A DNA stretch of 64,000 bases from Deltaproteobacteria bacterium. Lineage in GTDB: Bacteria; Desulfobacterota; Desulfomonilia; UBA1062. Shown piece by piece: positions 19,957 through 28,467 of this stretch (position 1 is the first letter of the stretch; each line of letters begins with the position of its first letter). The DNA is taken from positions 68,804 to 132,803 of the forward strand of contig JAHDRW010000028.1 of NCBI GenBank assembly GCA_018433085.1. The letters run 5' to 3'. The notes below the pieces were generated by a model, which was not told the DNA's origin, made no database searches, and saw only the letters and a program-made list of their open reading frames with translations. Both the position numbers and the translations under genes were made by a program.

Positions 19957-20787
19957 TCAGCTCCGGTGGGTCTCGATGAAGTCGATGAGGTCTTGCGCCA
20001 GGAGCTCGGGGACCTCCAGTGCGGTCATGTGCCCGGCACCCTGGTACTCGATGAGCCTGGCGCCGGGGATCTCGCGGGCCATGAGCCTGCTCGACTCGAG
20101 GAAGAGGTCGTCCTTTTCCCCGGTGATGACGAGCACGGGGCAGCGGATCTTCCTCAGGCCTTCAACACGGGGGTCCGGGTCGGTGTAGAACGACCGGATG
20201 AACGCGGCGATGGTATTTCTGTCTCCCGCCTTCATCATCTCGCAGGCACGGGCCATGAGCTCCCCGGACGCTTCTGATTCCACGATGCCCCGGAAAAAGG
20301 GGCCGGGCTTTACCCTCAGGCCGGCAGCGATCATGTCCCAGTCGTACCGCTCGAACCATGAAGCGAACTTGTCGTTGAATATCCGGATGCTCTCGGGGTC
20401 AGCGGAGACGGGCGCGGTGGCGGAACCGGTATTGGTCAGGACGAGGCTCTTGAAGCGGCTGCAGTCGTTCATGGCGCGCCTCACCGCGGCAAAGCCCCCG
20501 GTCGAGTGGGTGAGAAGATGAAAGCGTTGAATCCCCAGGTGGTTGGCCAGGGCCACGATGTCTTCCCCGACGGTCTGTTCCTCGTAGCCCGCCGGCTCAC
20601 CATCCACGACCGTGTTTCCATGGCCGCGCATGTCCATGGAGACGAACCTGAAGCGCTCTCCCAGGATATTTGCCACCCCCTTCCAGTACCGGGTGTTCTC
20701 GATGAGCCCGTGGACGGCGATGACCGGCTCGCCCCGGCCGTTCTCCTCGAAATGAATCCGTGCATTGCCGCGCGTGAAAAACGCCAT
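19957..20787 (-). CDS. Alpha/beta-fold hydrolase
   Basis: ATG at 20787 is preceded by AGGGGAGG, so it is preferred over an ATG 24 bases upstream; the protein has 276 residues. It shows the oxyanion region VHGLIENTRYW, the strand MDMRGHGNT, the nucleophile elbow THSTGG (Ser as nucleophile), the acid in ITGEKDDLF and the catalytic His in GAGHMTALEVPE. Typical substrates are esters or C-C bonds of ring-cleavage products; none can be assigned here. It is a single gene on the minus strand. Confidence 0.9.
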   Translation of the reverse strand: MAFFTRGNARIHFEENGRGEPVIAVHGLIENTRYWKGVANILGERFRFVSMDMRGHGNTVVDGEPAGYEEQTVGEDIVALANHLGIQRFHLLTHSTGGFAAVRRAMNDCSRFKSLVLTNTGSATAPVSADPESIRIFNDKFASWFERYDWDMIAAGLRVKPGPFFRGIVESEASGELMARACEMMKAGDRNTIAAFIRSFYTDPDPRVEGLRKIRCPVLVITGEKDDLFLESSRLMAREIPGARLIEYQGAGHMTALEVPELLAQDLIDFIETHRS

Positions 20788-20927
20788 GAAACCTCCCCTG
20801 ACATGAATCACAACTGTTTTTTGATGTTATAACCCATGCAACGGGAATGATGCAATGGATACGGACAATCGCTCGAAATCAGGTCGGCGGGTAGACCCCA
20901 GCCCGCTCTTGGCCTCCTGATTCCCGT

Positions 20928-21043
20928 GAATCCTCCTTCTTAGTGCGTTTCTTCAGGATTTTGAAGGCGGGGACGCATTCCCGTTCAAGCCTTTAGGCTT
21001 CAATAGGGTCCAGGGCTTGCCGTTGAAGGTTCATGCCATTGAT
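20928..21043. repeat. dispersed repeat with variable hairpin, copy 1
   Basis: This 116-bp unit matches 23293-23401. Shared blocks are GAAT-CTCCTTCTTAGT at the left, AATAGGGTCCAGGGCTTG at 21002-21019 and CCATTGAT at the right. Between the first two lies a short hairpin, here AAGCC-TTTA-GGCTT (20987-21000). The hairpin sequence differs completely in the other copy but is in the same place, so base pairing is kept while sequence is not. Both copies lie upstream of minus-strand genes. It could be a mobile element relic or a structured RNA element. Confidence 0.65.
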
Positions 21044-21161
21044 ATGCAGCCGTGGATGCCGGAGAGATGTCCGGGAGGGTATCTGAATTGCAGGAGGGTT
21101 CTGAACTGCAGCCGGTCGGACATGATGAGCCCCCGGATGGATATCTTAAGGATGAACCTGC

Positions 21162-21189
21162 TTGAAACAGGTTGTTTTTCGGCTATTAT
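21162..21189 (+). promoter_or_regulatory. promoter of prxU
   Basis: TTGAAA at 21162-21167 and TATTAT at 21184-21189 are 16 bases apart, about 70 bp upstream of the prxU start. The -35 lies in the loop of an inverted repeat AACCTG-N7-CAGGTT, which could be an operator. Confidence 0.5.
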
Positions 21190-21201
21190 TCTATAAGAAT
21201 A
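21187..21201. promoter_or_regulatory. 15-bp palindrome overlapping the prxU -10 region
   Basis: TATTCT-ATA-AGAATA is symmetric at six positions on each side of a three-base centre and overlaps the presumed -10 box. Its size and AT-rich form recall Fur/PerR-family boxes, which would suit a peroxidase gene, but it does not match the classic PerR box closely. The assignment is inference. Confidence 0.4.
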
Positions 21202-21258
21202 TTCCGGTTATCTTAAAAGGAATATCGATCCTGGTACGCCGGGAAAGGAGGAGTGTGT

Positions 21259-21993
21259 ATGCCGGAGGAAATGAAGGTGGGCTGTGCCAGACCCATGGGC
21301 GGTCCTGTGGGGGAGAAGCAGACTGAGGAACAGCAAAAAGCGGATGGAGAGATGGAACAGAAGACAGAAAGGGAGGAGAGGACCATGGTCAAGGTGGGCA
21401 GAAAGGCCCCGGATTTTGTCGCCCCTGCGTATCACAAGGGGAAATTTGTAACTGTCAAACTGTCGGAGTATTTCGGCAAGTGGATCGTGCTGTGCTTTTA
21501 TCCGGGTGATTTCACCTTTGTCTGAGCGACCGAGATCTCGGCAGTTGCCGAGAAATATCCGGAATTCCAGAAGCTCGGAGTAGAGGTCCTCTCCATGAGT
21601 GTCGACAGCGTGTTCGTCCATAAGATGTGGAACGATGTCGAGCTCTCCAAGATGGTCTCCGGGGGCATCCCCTTTGCCATGCTCTCCGATGCGGCGGGCA
21701 GGGTGGGGAGTCTCTACGACGTGTACGACATCGACGCCGGGGTCGAGACGCGCGGGCGCTTCATCATCGATCCGGACGGGATCATCCAGGGGTATGAGGT
21801 GCTCACCCCGCCGGTGGGCCGCAACGTGATGGAGAGCCTGCGGCAGATCCAGGCGTTCCAGCTCGTGAGGGAGAGCAAGGGCACCGAAGCCACGCCCTCG
21901 GGCTGGAAACCGGGCAAGCCGACGCTCAAGCCGAGCCCCGATCTCGTGGGCAAGGTATGGGAACACTGGAAGACCGGCATGGCCTTCGATTGA
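21259..21993 (+). CDS. prxU: Selenocysteine-containing peroxiredoxin (UGA read as Sec)
   Basis: The gene runs through an in-frame TGA at 21523-21525 (codon 89) to a TGA stop at 21993. The two halves form one peroxiredoxin: [14 protein letters not shown] is the site where 2-Cys and AhpC-type enzymes have the peroxidatic Cys, and the continuation ([52 protein letters not shown]) keeps the family pattern to the end. PrxU selenoproteins are known from other anaerobes. No resolving Cys is seen near the C-terminus; C9 and the Cys of IVLCFYP are the only other ones visible. ATG at 21259 follows AAAGGAGGAG. A charged N-terminal extension of about 40 residues precedes the core [11 protein letters not shown]. 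It reduces peroxides. Confidence 0.93.
21537..21552 (+). promoter_or_regulatory. bacterial SECIS hairpin of prxU
   Basis: CTCGGC and GCCGAG form a 6-bp stem with loop AGUU, starting 11 bases after the UGA; the loop begins 17 bases after it. Bacterial SECIS elements lie inside the coding region just after the UGA and usually have GU in the apical loop, which is met here. SelB would bind this element. The bulged U of the E. coli element is not obvious. Confidence 0.65.
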
Positions 21994-22029
21994 TCCTCCT
22001 TCGCTGGATCTTCGGAGGGCAGGCTCTCT

Positions 22030-22064
22030 CTATCGGGGACGGGTTCACATTTACCGTCCCCGAG
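22030..22064. repeat. REP-like element family B, copy 1
   Basis: CGGGGACGG and CCGTCCCCG form a 9-bp stem around a GTTCACATTTA loop. The core TATCGGGGACGGGTTCACAT recurs, inverted, at 22441-22466 and in variants at 54075-54099, 54897-54925 and 54994-55026. This copy lies 37 bp after prxU. Confidence 0.65.
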
Positions 22065-22440
22065 TTCCGCCACACATACAGACCGATAATTTTTTCGTGC
22101 CTCAAGATCGTTTCTTCCTGGAAGGAAGAGGATCTGGATCGGTTTATTCGACCTTGGCACGGCAGGTGTTCACCAACCCTGATCGCCGCTTCTCTTTCAT
22201 GATCTCCCTGTGCTTGAGCAGAAACTTTTTACGAATGTTTGCCCCCATTCTTCATGCTCTCGTCCTACGCAAGCACCGCATCGTCCGTTCTTCTCAGCCT
22301 TTCTTCTCATAGGGTCGGCCCCGGCCTCTGTATCAACCATGGGCGGTCTTCCTGCGAGCTTGAGACTGACTATTGGTGCGTTGCCCAATATCGGCCGCCG
22401 CCTGTCCGATACCGGAAAACAAAGTCAGGAGGAAGGCGAT
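22065..22440. other. spacer between two inverted REP-like copies
   Basis: The region is less GC-rich than its flanks (for example TTTACGAATGTTTGCCC and AATTTTTTCGTGCC). It lies between two inverted copies of the family B repeat. It contains one short Lys/Arg-rich frame on the minus strand (22144-22248, 34 codons) but no gene I can support. It may be the remnant of an inserted element. Confidence 0.4.
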
Positions 22441-22466
22441 GGGAAATGTGAACCCGTCCCCGATAG
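22441..22466. repeat. REP-like element family B, copy 2 (inverted)
   Basis: AAATGTGAACCCGTCCCCGA is the reverse complement of the core of copy 1. The copies, 375 bp apart, form an inverted pair. It lies just outside the end of the ferredoxin gene. Confidence 0.65.
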
Positions 22467-22485
22467 CGCGTCCCAGATAGCGAGG

Positions 22486-23262
22486 TCAGGAGAACATCGT
22501 CAGTTCCTGTCCGGCTTGGGGGGTGTGAACGTCCATTGGGCCTTGCTGGAGGATCTGGCCCTGGCGGCCTATCATGACGTGGCTCAGGGGGATGTCGGAG
22601 TTCGCTGCCTTCACCGCCGCCCGGGCCGCCCGGAGGAACCCGCTGCAGCAGGGCACCTCCATGTGCACCACGCACAGGCTCCTGATGCCGCCGTGCCGGA
22701 CGATTCCGGCGAGCCTTTCGATGTGCGCGCTCAAGTCGTCCAGCTTGGGGCATCCCATGGCCACGGCCTTTTTCCGGAGCAGCCTGCGGTGGAGATCCGG
22801 GAAGCACAGCGCGCAGCAGTCCGCCATGAGCAGCAGGTCCGCATTTTTCAGAAAGGGCGCCTGGGGACTGATGAGCTGGAGCTTTACCGGAAAGTGCGAA
22901 AGCGCCGATCTGACGGCATCGCCGGGCGCGTCATCCAGGGCATCTCCTTCGTCCGCCTTCATCGTCATCGCCGCGGTCCCGGGGCAGCCGCAGGCAAGGG
23001 GCTCGGCGTGCTCAGGCTCATGGGACCGCCCCAGATATTCCTCCACCGCCTTCTCGTCGAACGCATCCGCCTCCCGTTCGATGATGGTCAGGGCCCCGGT
23101 GGGGCACTCGCCGATGCACGCGCCCAGACCGTCGCAGTAGACTTCGCTCACGAGCCTGGCCTTGCCATTGATCAGCTTGAGCGCTCCTTCCGCACAGGCG
23201 AGAATGCACTGGCCGCAGCCGTCGCACAGCTCTTCATCGATCCGGATGATCTTTCGTTTCAT
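22486..23262 (-). CDS. 4Fe-4S ferredoxin protein linked to hybrid-cluster protein
   Basis: The 258-residue protein begins with two ferredoxin motifs. The first is canonical (CDGCGQCILAC, residues 13-23). The second is CDGLGACIGECP, where Leu stands in place of the second Cys, so that cluster may be [3Fe-4S] or otherwise unusual. A long C-terminal region follows with Cys pairs (ACGCPG, ADCCALCFPD, MGCPKLDD, VPCCSG), some of which could bind another cluster. Genes of this type are regularly found beside hcp in anaerobes and are presumed to feed it electrons. It is downstream of hcp on the same strand, 186 bp away. Confidence 0.85.
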   Translation of the reverse strand: MKRKIIRIDEELCDGCGQCILACAEGALKLINGKARLVSEVYCDGLGACIGECPTGALTIIEREADAFDEKAVEEYLGRSHEPEHAEPLACGCPGTAAMTMKADEGDALDDAPGDAVRSALSHFPVKLQLISPQAPFLKNADLLLMADCCALCFPDLHRRLLRKKAVAMGCPKLDDLSAHIERLAGIVRHGGIRSLCVVHMEVPCCSGFLRAARAAVKAANSDIPLSHVMIGRQGQILQQGPMDVHTPQAGQELTMFS

Positions 23263-23292
23263 GGTCTTCTCCTTTTTAGAATTGAACAGGAT

Positions 23293-23401
23293 GAATTCTC
23301 CTTCTTAGTCCGCTCCTTAAAGACGGGAAGGAAGGGGTACATTTCCCGCCGCTTGCGGCGGAATAGGGTCCAGGGCTTGTCATGGGATCCATACCATTGA
23401 T
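23293..23401. repeat. dispersed repeat with variable hairpin, copy 2
   Basis: This copy shares CTCCTTCTTAGT, AATAGGGTCCAGGGCTTG (23362-23379) and CCATTGAT with 20928-21043. Its hairpin is CCGCCGC-TT-GCGGCGG (23346-23361), at the same place as the unrelated AAGCC/GGCTT hairpin of copy 1. It separates hcp from its downstream ferredoxin gene. Confidence 0.65.
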
Positions 23402-23448
23402 CCGAACCGGACCTCCCGTATCCCGGGAGGAGGTCCGGCCATATTCTC

Positions 23449-25077
23449 CTACCTGCCTTCCCGGATGGCGGCCAGATCGTCCTGCACGCTGCCCGTGGGC
23501 ATGATGTCGAACTTTTCCACCAGTACCTTGGCCACGTTCGGAGACAGGAACGCCGGAAGGGTGGGGCCTAAGCGGATGTGCTTGACGCCCAGGGCCAGGA
23601 GCGCCAGCAGGACCGCCACCGCCTTCTGCTCGTACCAGCCGATATCGAAGGAGATGGGCAGCTCGTTGATGTCCTTGAGGCCGAAGACCTCCTTGAGCTT
23701 CAGGGCGATGACCGCGAGCGAGTAGGAGTCGTTGCACTGTCCCGCGTCGAGCACCCGGGGAATGCCGCCGATATCGCCCAGGTCGAGCTTGTTGTAGCGG
23801 AACTTGGCGCAACCGGCGGTGAGGATCACGGTGTCACGGGGCAGGGACTGCGCGATCTCCGTGAAGTAGCCGCGCGCCTTTGATCTGCCGTCGCAGCCCG
23901 CCATGACCACGAAGCGTTTGATAGCGCCCGACTTCACCGCGTCCACCACCTTGTCCGCAAGCTTCATGACCTGCCCGTGGGCAAAGCCTCCCACGATCTC
24001 GCCGGTCTCGATCTCCACCGGGGCAGGGCATTTTCTTGCCAGGGCGATGATCTCCGAGAAGTCCTTGGACGTTCCGTCTGCCGGTTCCGGAATGTGCTTC
24101 ACGCCGGGATAGCCCGCCATGCCCGTGGTGAAGATCCGGTGCCGGTAGGAATCCTTTACCGGGGTGATGCAGTTGGTGGTCATGAGGATGGGCCCGCCGA
24201 ACTGCTCGAACTCCTCGTTCTGCCTCCACCAGGCATTGCCGTAGTTGCCCACGAAATGGCCGTACTTTTTGAACGCGGGGTAATAATTGGCCGGGAGCAT
24301 CTCGCAGTGCGTGTACACGTCGATGCCCGTGCCGTCGGTCTGCTTCAGGATCTCTTCGAAGTCCTTGAGGTCGTGGCCGGAGACCAGGATGCCAGGATTG
24401 CCGCGCACCCCGATATTGACCTTCGAGATCTCCGGGTCGCCGTAGGCCCCGGTATTTGCCGCATCCAGCAGGGCCATGGTCTTGACCGCCGTATGCCCGC
24501 ATTCCATCACGAGGGCGACCAGCTCCTCCGCGCCCATGTCTCCGGCGGTCGCCTCCAGACCCTTGAGCAGGAAGGTGTATACGTCGGGATCTTCATGGCC
24601 CAGCACCGCGGCATGATCGGCATAGGCCGCGATCCCCTTCATGCCGTAGGTGAGCAGCTCGCGCAATGAGCGGATGTCCCCGTCTCCGGTAGCGAGGATA
24701 CCCACGGCCCGGGCCTTGTCCATGAACTCCTCCTGTGTGTCCGCAGACCACACCGCGGCGTCGGGGGAGACAAGGGCGAGCCCGGCTGATGCCTTGATCG
24801 CGTCCCGCCGCTTCAATGCCTCGCGGAGGAGTGCACCGATCCGGTCGTTGTCGAAGTTCGCGTTCGTGATGGTGGCGAACATGGCCCTGGCCACGAAGCG
24901 GCCCGTGTCCGCAAGGTCGGTCTTTTCCCCCGCCTTCAGGGCACAGACTGCGAGTCCCTTGAGGCCGAACATGAGGAGATCCTGCAGCATGGCCGTGTCT
25001 TCGGTCTTTCCGCACACGCCCCTGACGGTGCAGCCGGTGTTCTTCGCCGTTTCCTGGCACTGGTAGCAAAACATCAT
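23449..25077 (-). CDS. hcp: Hybrid cluster protein / hydroxylamine reductase
   Basis: The 542-residue protein has the N-terminal cluster motif C-x2-C-x8-C-x5-C ([21 protein letters not shown]) of the class found in strict anaerobes, and the hybrid-cluster ligands downstream (e.g. [46 protein letters not shown], and the Glu in [19 protein letters not shown]). Hcp reduces nitric oxide and hydroxylamine and protects against nitrosative stress. A strong AGGAGG site precedes MMFCYQC. It is divergent from its presumed regulator with a palindromic operator between them. Confidence 0.96.
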   Translation of the reverse strand: MMFCYQCQETAKNTGCTVRGVCGKTEDTAMLQDLLMFGLKGLAVCALKAGEKTDLADTGRFVARAMFATITNANFDNDRIGALLREALKRRDAIKASAGLALVSPDAAVWSADTQEEFMDKARAVGILATGDGDIRSLRELLTYGMKGIAAYADHAAVLGHEDPDVYTFLLKGLEATAGDMGAEELVALVMECGHTAVKTMALLDAANTGAYGDPEISKVNIGVRGNPGILVSGHDLKDFEEILKQTDGTGIDVYTHCEMLPANYYPAFKKYGHFVGNYGNAWWRQNEEFEQFGGPILMTTNCITPVKDSYRHRIFTTGMAGYPGVKHIPEPADGTSKDFSEIIALARKCPAPVEIETGEIVGGFAHGQVMKLADKVVDAVKSGAIKRFVVMAGCDGRSKARGYFTEIAQSLPRDTVILTAGCAKFRYNKLDLGDIGGIPRVLDAGQCNDSYSLAVIALKLKEVFGLKDINELPISFDIGWYEQKAVAVLLALLALGVKHIRLGPTLPAFLSPNVAKVLVEKFDIMPTGSVQDDLAAIREGR

Positions 25078-25137
25078 GTATTATCCTCCTGACCTTCTTT
25101 GATGAGCCAGAAATATCACGGCGAAAACAAGAAGAAC

Positions 25138-25151
25138 TTGACTTGAGTCAA
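25138..25151. promoter_or_regulatory. HcpR operator between hcp and the Crp/Fnr regulator
   Basis: TTGAC-TTGA-GTCAA is a perfect palindrome with a four-base centre, of the type reported for HcpR in Desulfovibrio and relatives. On the minus strand its centre lies about 31 bases upstream of GATATT (25117-25112), which suits a Crp/Fnr activator bound near -41.5 in front of hcp. It lies 45 bp upstream of the regulator start, so autoregulation is plausible. Confidence 0.8.
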
Positions 25152-25195
25152 ATAACAAAGAGAATATGCCCCACACGATCACACAAGGATAACCC

Positions 25196-25897
25196 ATGGA
25201 ACTGACCGATATTCTCAAAACCGCCTTCCCCTCTCTCTCGGAGCGGTCTCTCACCCTGATCGCGGGCCGCTGCAGCCTGGCGGAATATCCCAAAAACGAG
25301 GTTCTCTTCCTGGAAGGAGACAAGGGAAGCGCCTTCTTTTTCCTGATCGAAGGCGCAATCAAGATCTTCAAGACATCCCCAACCGGACAGGAAATCGTGC
25401 TCAAGCTCCTGGAGCCGGGTACCTTTTTCGGCGAGGTTATCCTCCTGCAGAAAAACGAGTATCCGGTGAGCGCGGTGGCGCTCACCAGCTCGCGGGTGGT
25501 CCGTATACCTTCAGACCGGTTCGTCGAGCTGCTGGACGAGCGGTATTTCCGCAACGATTTCATCGCCGTTCTCATGGCCAAGCAGCGCTACCTCACCGAG
25601 AGGATCCTCTACCTCACGAGCTATGATGTGGAGGAGCGGTTTTTCCGGTTCCTCATCGACAGATACGGCCTCCGCACGTGCTATGAGCTCGACATCTCGA
25701 AGAAGGATATCGCGTCTGCCATCGGCACCATCCCGGAAACCCTGTCCCGGCTGATCGACCGGCTGAAGCGCCGAGAGGTCATATCCTGGAGCGGCAACAC
25801 GCTTACCGTACAGGCCGACTACCTGGAGCAGTTTTCCCCGGAGAATGCGCCGGATCTCACCGGCAGGATCCCTCTTTCTGACAAGGAGAATTCATGA
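25196..25897 (+). CDS. hcpR: Crp/Fnr family regulator, HcpR type
   Basis: The 233-residue protein has a cyclic-nucleotide-type beta barrel (EVLFLEGDKGSAFFFLIEGAIKIFKTSPTGQEIVLKLLEPGTFFGEV), a dimer helix and a C-terminal HTH (LDISKKDIASAIGTIPETLSRLIDRLKRREVI). The recognition helix contains ETLSR, related to E-SR of Crp/Fnr proteins. It has no Fnr-type Cys cluster; HcpR proteins sense NO through heme or similar. Its place opposite hcp with the TTGAC-N4-GTCAA site between supports HcpR. It overlaps the start of tex by four bases (ATGA). Confidence 0.88.
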   Translation: MELTDILKTAFPSLSERSLTLIAGRCSLAEYPKNEVLFLEGDKGSAFFFLIEGAIKIFKTSPTGQEIVLKLLEPGTFFGEVILLQKNEYPVSAVALTSSRVVRIPSDRFVELLDERYFRNDFIAVLMAKQRYLTERILYLTSYDVEERFFRFLIDRYGLRTCYELDISKKDIASAIGTIPETLSRLIDRLKRREVISWSGNTLTVQADYLEQFSPENAPDLTGRIPLSDKENS

Positions 25898-28047
25898 GCG
25901 AACCGAGTGAAACCCACTATCATCTCATCTCCCGCGAGCTCGGGATCAGGCCTCAGCAGGTCAGGGCCGCGGCCTCTCTCCTGGCGGACGGCGCCACGGT
26001 GCCTTTTATCGCCCGCTACCGCAAGGAGATCACCGGATCGCTCGACGAGGTGGCCCTGGGGGCTGTCAGGGACCGGCTGAGCGAGCTCAAGGCCCTCGAC
26101 TCCAGGAGAGAGGCGATCATCCGGTCCCTGACCGAGCAGGGAGTGCTCACCGAAGAGCTGAGCGCCGCGGTCGACGGCGCGCAGACCCTGCCCGAGCTGG
26201 AAGATGTCTATCTGCCCTACCGGCCCAAGAGGAGAACCAGGGCCATCATCGCCCGCGAAAAGGGGCTCGAGCCACTGGCCGATGTCCTGTCCAGGCAGGA
26301 AGGGGGAACCGACCCCCAGGTCGAGGCCCGGGCCTTCGTGAATCCGGGAAAGGGCGTGGAGAATGAGGAAGAGGCCCTGGCGGGCGCCCGGGACATCATC
26401 GCGGAGCGGATCGCGGAAGACGCGGAGGTGAGGGCGGCCTTGAGGGCCCTGTTCGAGAAGGAGTCACAGCTCAAGTCCGAGGTCTACACGGGCGCCGAGG
26501 AAGACGCCGCCACCTACCGGGACTACTTCGACTGGCAGGAAAAAGCGGCCGCCGCACCAAGCCACCGGATCCTGGCCATGTTCCGGGGAAACCGCGAGGC
26601 ACTGCTCAAGGTCTCTGTCCGGCCGCCTCAGGACCAGGCCATGGCCGTGCTCACGGGCATGATGCTTCAAGGGAAGGGGCCCTGTGCCGAGCAGGTGATG
26701 CTCGCCGCCGTTGACGGCTACAAACGCCTGCTGGCCCCGTCCCTGGAAAACGAGGCAAAGGCCGTCCTCAAGGAGCGAGCGGACAACGAGGCCATTGCGG
26801 TCTTTGCCCGGAACCTGCGTGAGCTTCTCATGGCGCCTCCCTTGGGGGGCAGGCGGGTGCTCGCCATCGACCCGGGCTACCGCACCGGCTGCAAGGTGGT
26901 GTGCCTGGACGCGCAGGGCGCGCTCCTTCACCACGACGTGGTTTATCCGACCGCGTCGAGCGAGAAGAAGATCGAAGAGGCGGGCAAAACCCTCAAAGGC
27001 TTGGCAAAGAGGTTCGGGATCGAGGCGATCGCCATCGGAAACGGCACCGCGAGCCGGGAGACCGAACGCTTCGTGCGGGGGTTGAAGCTCGATGTGCCGG
27101 TGATCGTGGTCAACGAGAGCGGCGCGTCGGTGTACTCGGCATCGGAGACGGCCCGGCGGGAATTCCCGGACCACGACGTCACGGTCCGCGGGGCCGTGTC
27201 CATCGGCAGGCGGCTCATGGATCCCCTGGCCGAGCTCGTCAAGATCGATCCCAAGTCCATCGGCGTGGGCCAGTATCAGCACGACGTGGACCAGGCAAGG
27301 CTCAAGCGCAAGCTCGACGACGTGGTCGAGAGCTGCGTCAATGCCGTGGGGGTCGAGGTCAACACCGCGAGCCCTGAGCTGCTCACCTCTGTCTCCGGCC
27401 TGGGGCCGGTCCTTGCGGCGAACATCGCCGCGTACCGGGATAAAAACGGCCCGTTCACCAGACGGACCGATCTCAAGCAGGTGCCCCGGCTCGGTGCAAA
27501 GGCGTTCGAGCTCTCGGCCGGGTTCCTGCGCATCCGGGACGGCTCCAACCCCCTGGACGCCAGCGCCGTCCATCCGGAGCGCTATGCCCTGGTTGAGCGG
27601 ATGGCCCGCGATCTAAGCTGCTCGTTAGAGGACCTCATGCGCGACAGGTCGCTTCGGGACCGGATCGATCTGAAGCGCTATGCGGACGACTCCGTGGGCA
27701 TGCCCACCCTCAAAGACATCATGGCCGAGCTCGACAAGCCCGGGAGAGACCCCCGGGAGACCTTCGAGGAGTTCAGCTTCGCCGAGGGCGTCACCGGCCT
27801 CGATGACCTGGAGCCCGGCATGGAGCTGCCCGGCATCGTGACCAATGTCACCAACTTCGGGGCCTTCGTGGACATCGGCGTACACCAGGACGGCCTCGTG
27901 CACATCAGCCAGCTCGCGGACCGTTTCGTCAAGGACCCGCATCAGGTGGTGAGCGTGGGCCGGCAGGTGAAGGTTCGTGTGCTCGAGGTGGACCGGGCGC
28001 GCAAGCGGATCTCGCTGTCCATGAAGGGGTTTGCCGCAAGGAAGTGA
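25894..28047 (+). CDS. tex: RNA-binding transcription accessory protein Tex
   Basis: The 717-residue protein has the Tex layout: N-terminal helical bundle (VPFIARYRKEITGSLDEVAL, LEDVYLPYRPKRRTRA), YqgF/RNase H-like domain (VLAIDPGYRTGCKVVCLD, AIGNGTASRETERFV), SIGVGQYQHDV, helix-hairpin-helix repeats (LLTSVSGLGPVLAANIAAYR) and a C-terminal S1 domain (GMELPGIVTNVTNFGAFVDIGVHQDGLVHISQLADRFV). It binds RNA and supports transcription termination and expression of toxin-like genes in some bacteria. It overlaps the regulator gene by ATGA, implying translational coupling. Confidence 0.96.
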   Translation: MSEPSETHYHLISRELGIRPQQVRAAASLLADGATVPFIARYRKEITGSLDEVALGAVRDRLSELKALDSRREAIIRSLTEQGVLTEELSAAVDGAQTLPELEDVYLPYRPKRRTRAIIAREKGLEPLADVLSRQEGGTDPQVEARAFVNPGKGVENEEEALAGARDIIAERIAEDAEVRAALRALFEKESQLKSEVYTGAEEDAATYRDYFDWQEKAAAAPSHRILAMFRGNREALLKVSVRPPQDQAMAVLTGMMLQGKGPCAEQVMLAAVDGYKRLLAPSLENEAKAVLKERADNEAIAVFARNLRELLMAPPLGGRRVLAIDPGYRTGCKVVCLDAQGALLHHDVVYPTASSEKKIEEAGKTLKGLAKRFGIEAIAIGNGTASRETERFVRGLKLDVPVIVVNESGASVYSASETARREFPDHDVTVRGAVSIGRRLMDPLAELVKIDPKSIGVGQYQHDVDQARLKRKLDDVVESCVNAVGVEVNTASPELLTSVSGLGPVLAANIAAYRDKNGPFTRRTDLKQVPRLGAKAFELSAGFLRIRDGSNPLDASAVHPERYALVERMARDLSCSLEDLMRDRSLRDRIDLKRYADDSVGMPTLKDIMAELDKPGRDPRETFEEFSFAEGVTGLDDLEPGMELPGIVTNVTNFGAFVDIGVHQDGLVHISQLADRFVKDPHQVVSVGRQVKVRVLEVDRARKRISLSMKGFAARK

Positions 28048-28467
28048 GCCGTTCTCCGTAAGGGGTGCCCGGCAATCAGGCCCGGTCGAAATTTGCCCGG
28101 ACATTCTGCCTTTTTCAAGGGCTCATCGGTCGTATTTTCCCCGGGCGAACGAGCGAGAGAGCCGTGAATCCCCGTGTCCGCCAACTCCTGTCCTGCAGAC
28201 CGGCCTCGGACCGAAAGCATCGCCGTGAATCCCCGTGTCCGAGGATCCATGTCCTCTCTGTGGGGAGGCCGCGCCGCCGCCGTCTTCCATGAAAGAGGTC
28301 TGCGTGAGAGAAACGCCTGCCGCCGTGAAGCATGGGTGAGACCCACGCACGATTTCCCCGATTTCCGTCCCGGACCGGGATAATCTCGTCTGAAAACAGC
28401 CGTGGTCCGCTTTGCCATTACGCAATTGCAGGAGTAATACATCTCAGCCCACGAGGAGGGGCATGTC
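28048..28467. other. intergenic region with a 20-bp direct repeat
   Basis: The sequence GCCGTGAATCCCCGTGTCCG occurs at 28161-28180 and again at 28222-28241, 61 bp apart. The flanking bases are similar but diverge. No gene is seen on either strand of the gap. Two copies are too few to call a CRISPR array. Confidence 0.55.

Noticed and set aside
22144-22248. 34-codon Lys/Arg-rich minus-strand frame between the REP-like copies
   Set aside because: Too short, poor ribosome-binding site, no family match; could be a remnant but not supported as a gene.
20928-23401. Two-copy repeat considered as a known riboswitch class
   Set aside because: The conserved blocks do not match any riboswitch core I know; left as an unassigned repeat.
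28161-28241. Two 20-bp direct repeats 61 bp apart considered as a CRISPR array
   Set aside because: Only two copies, no further units and no cas genes; called a small direct repeat instead.
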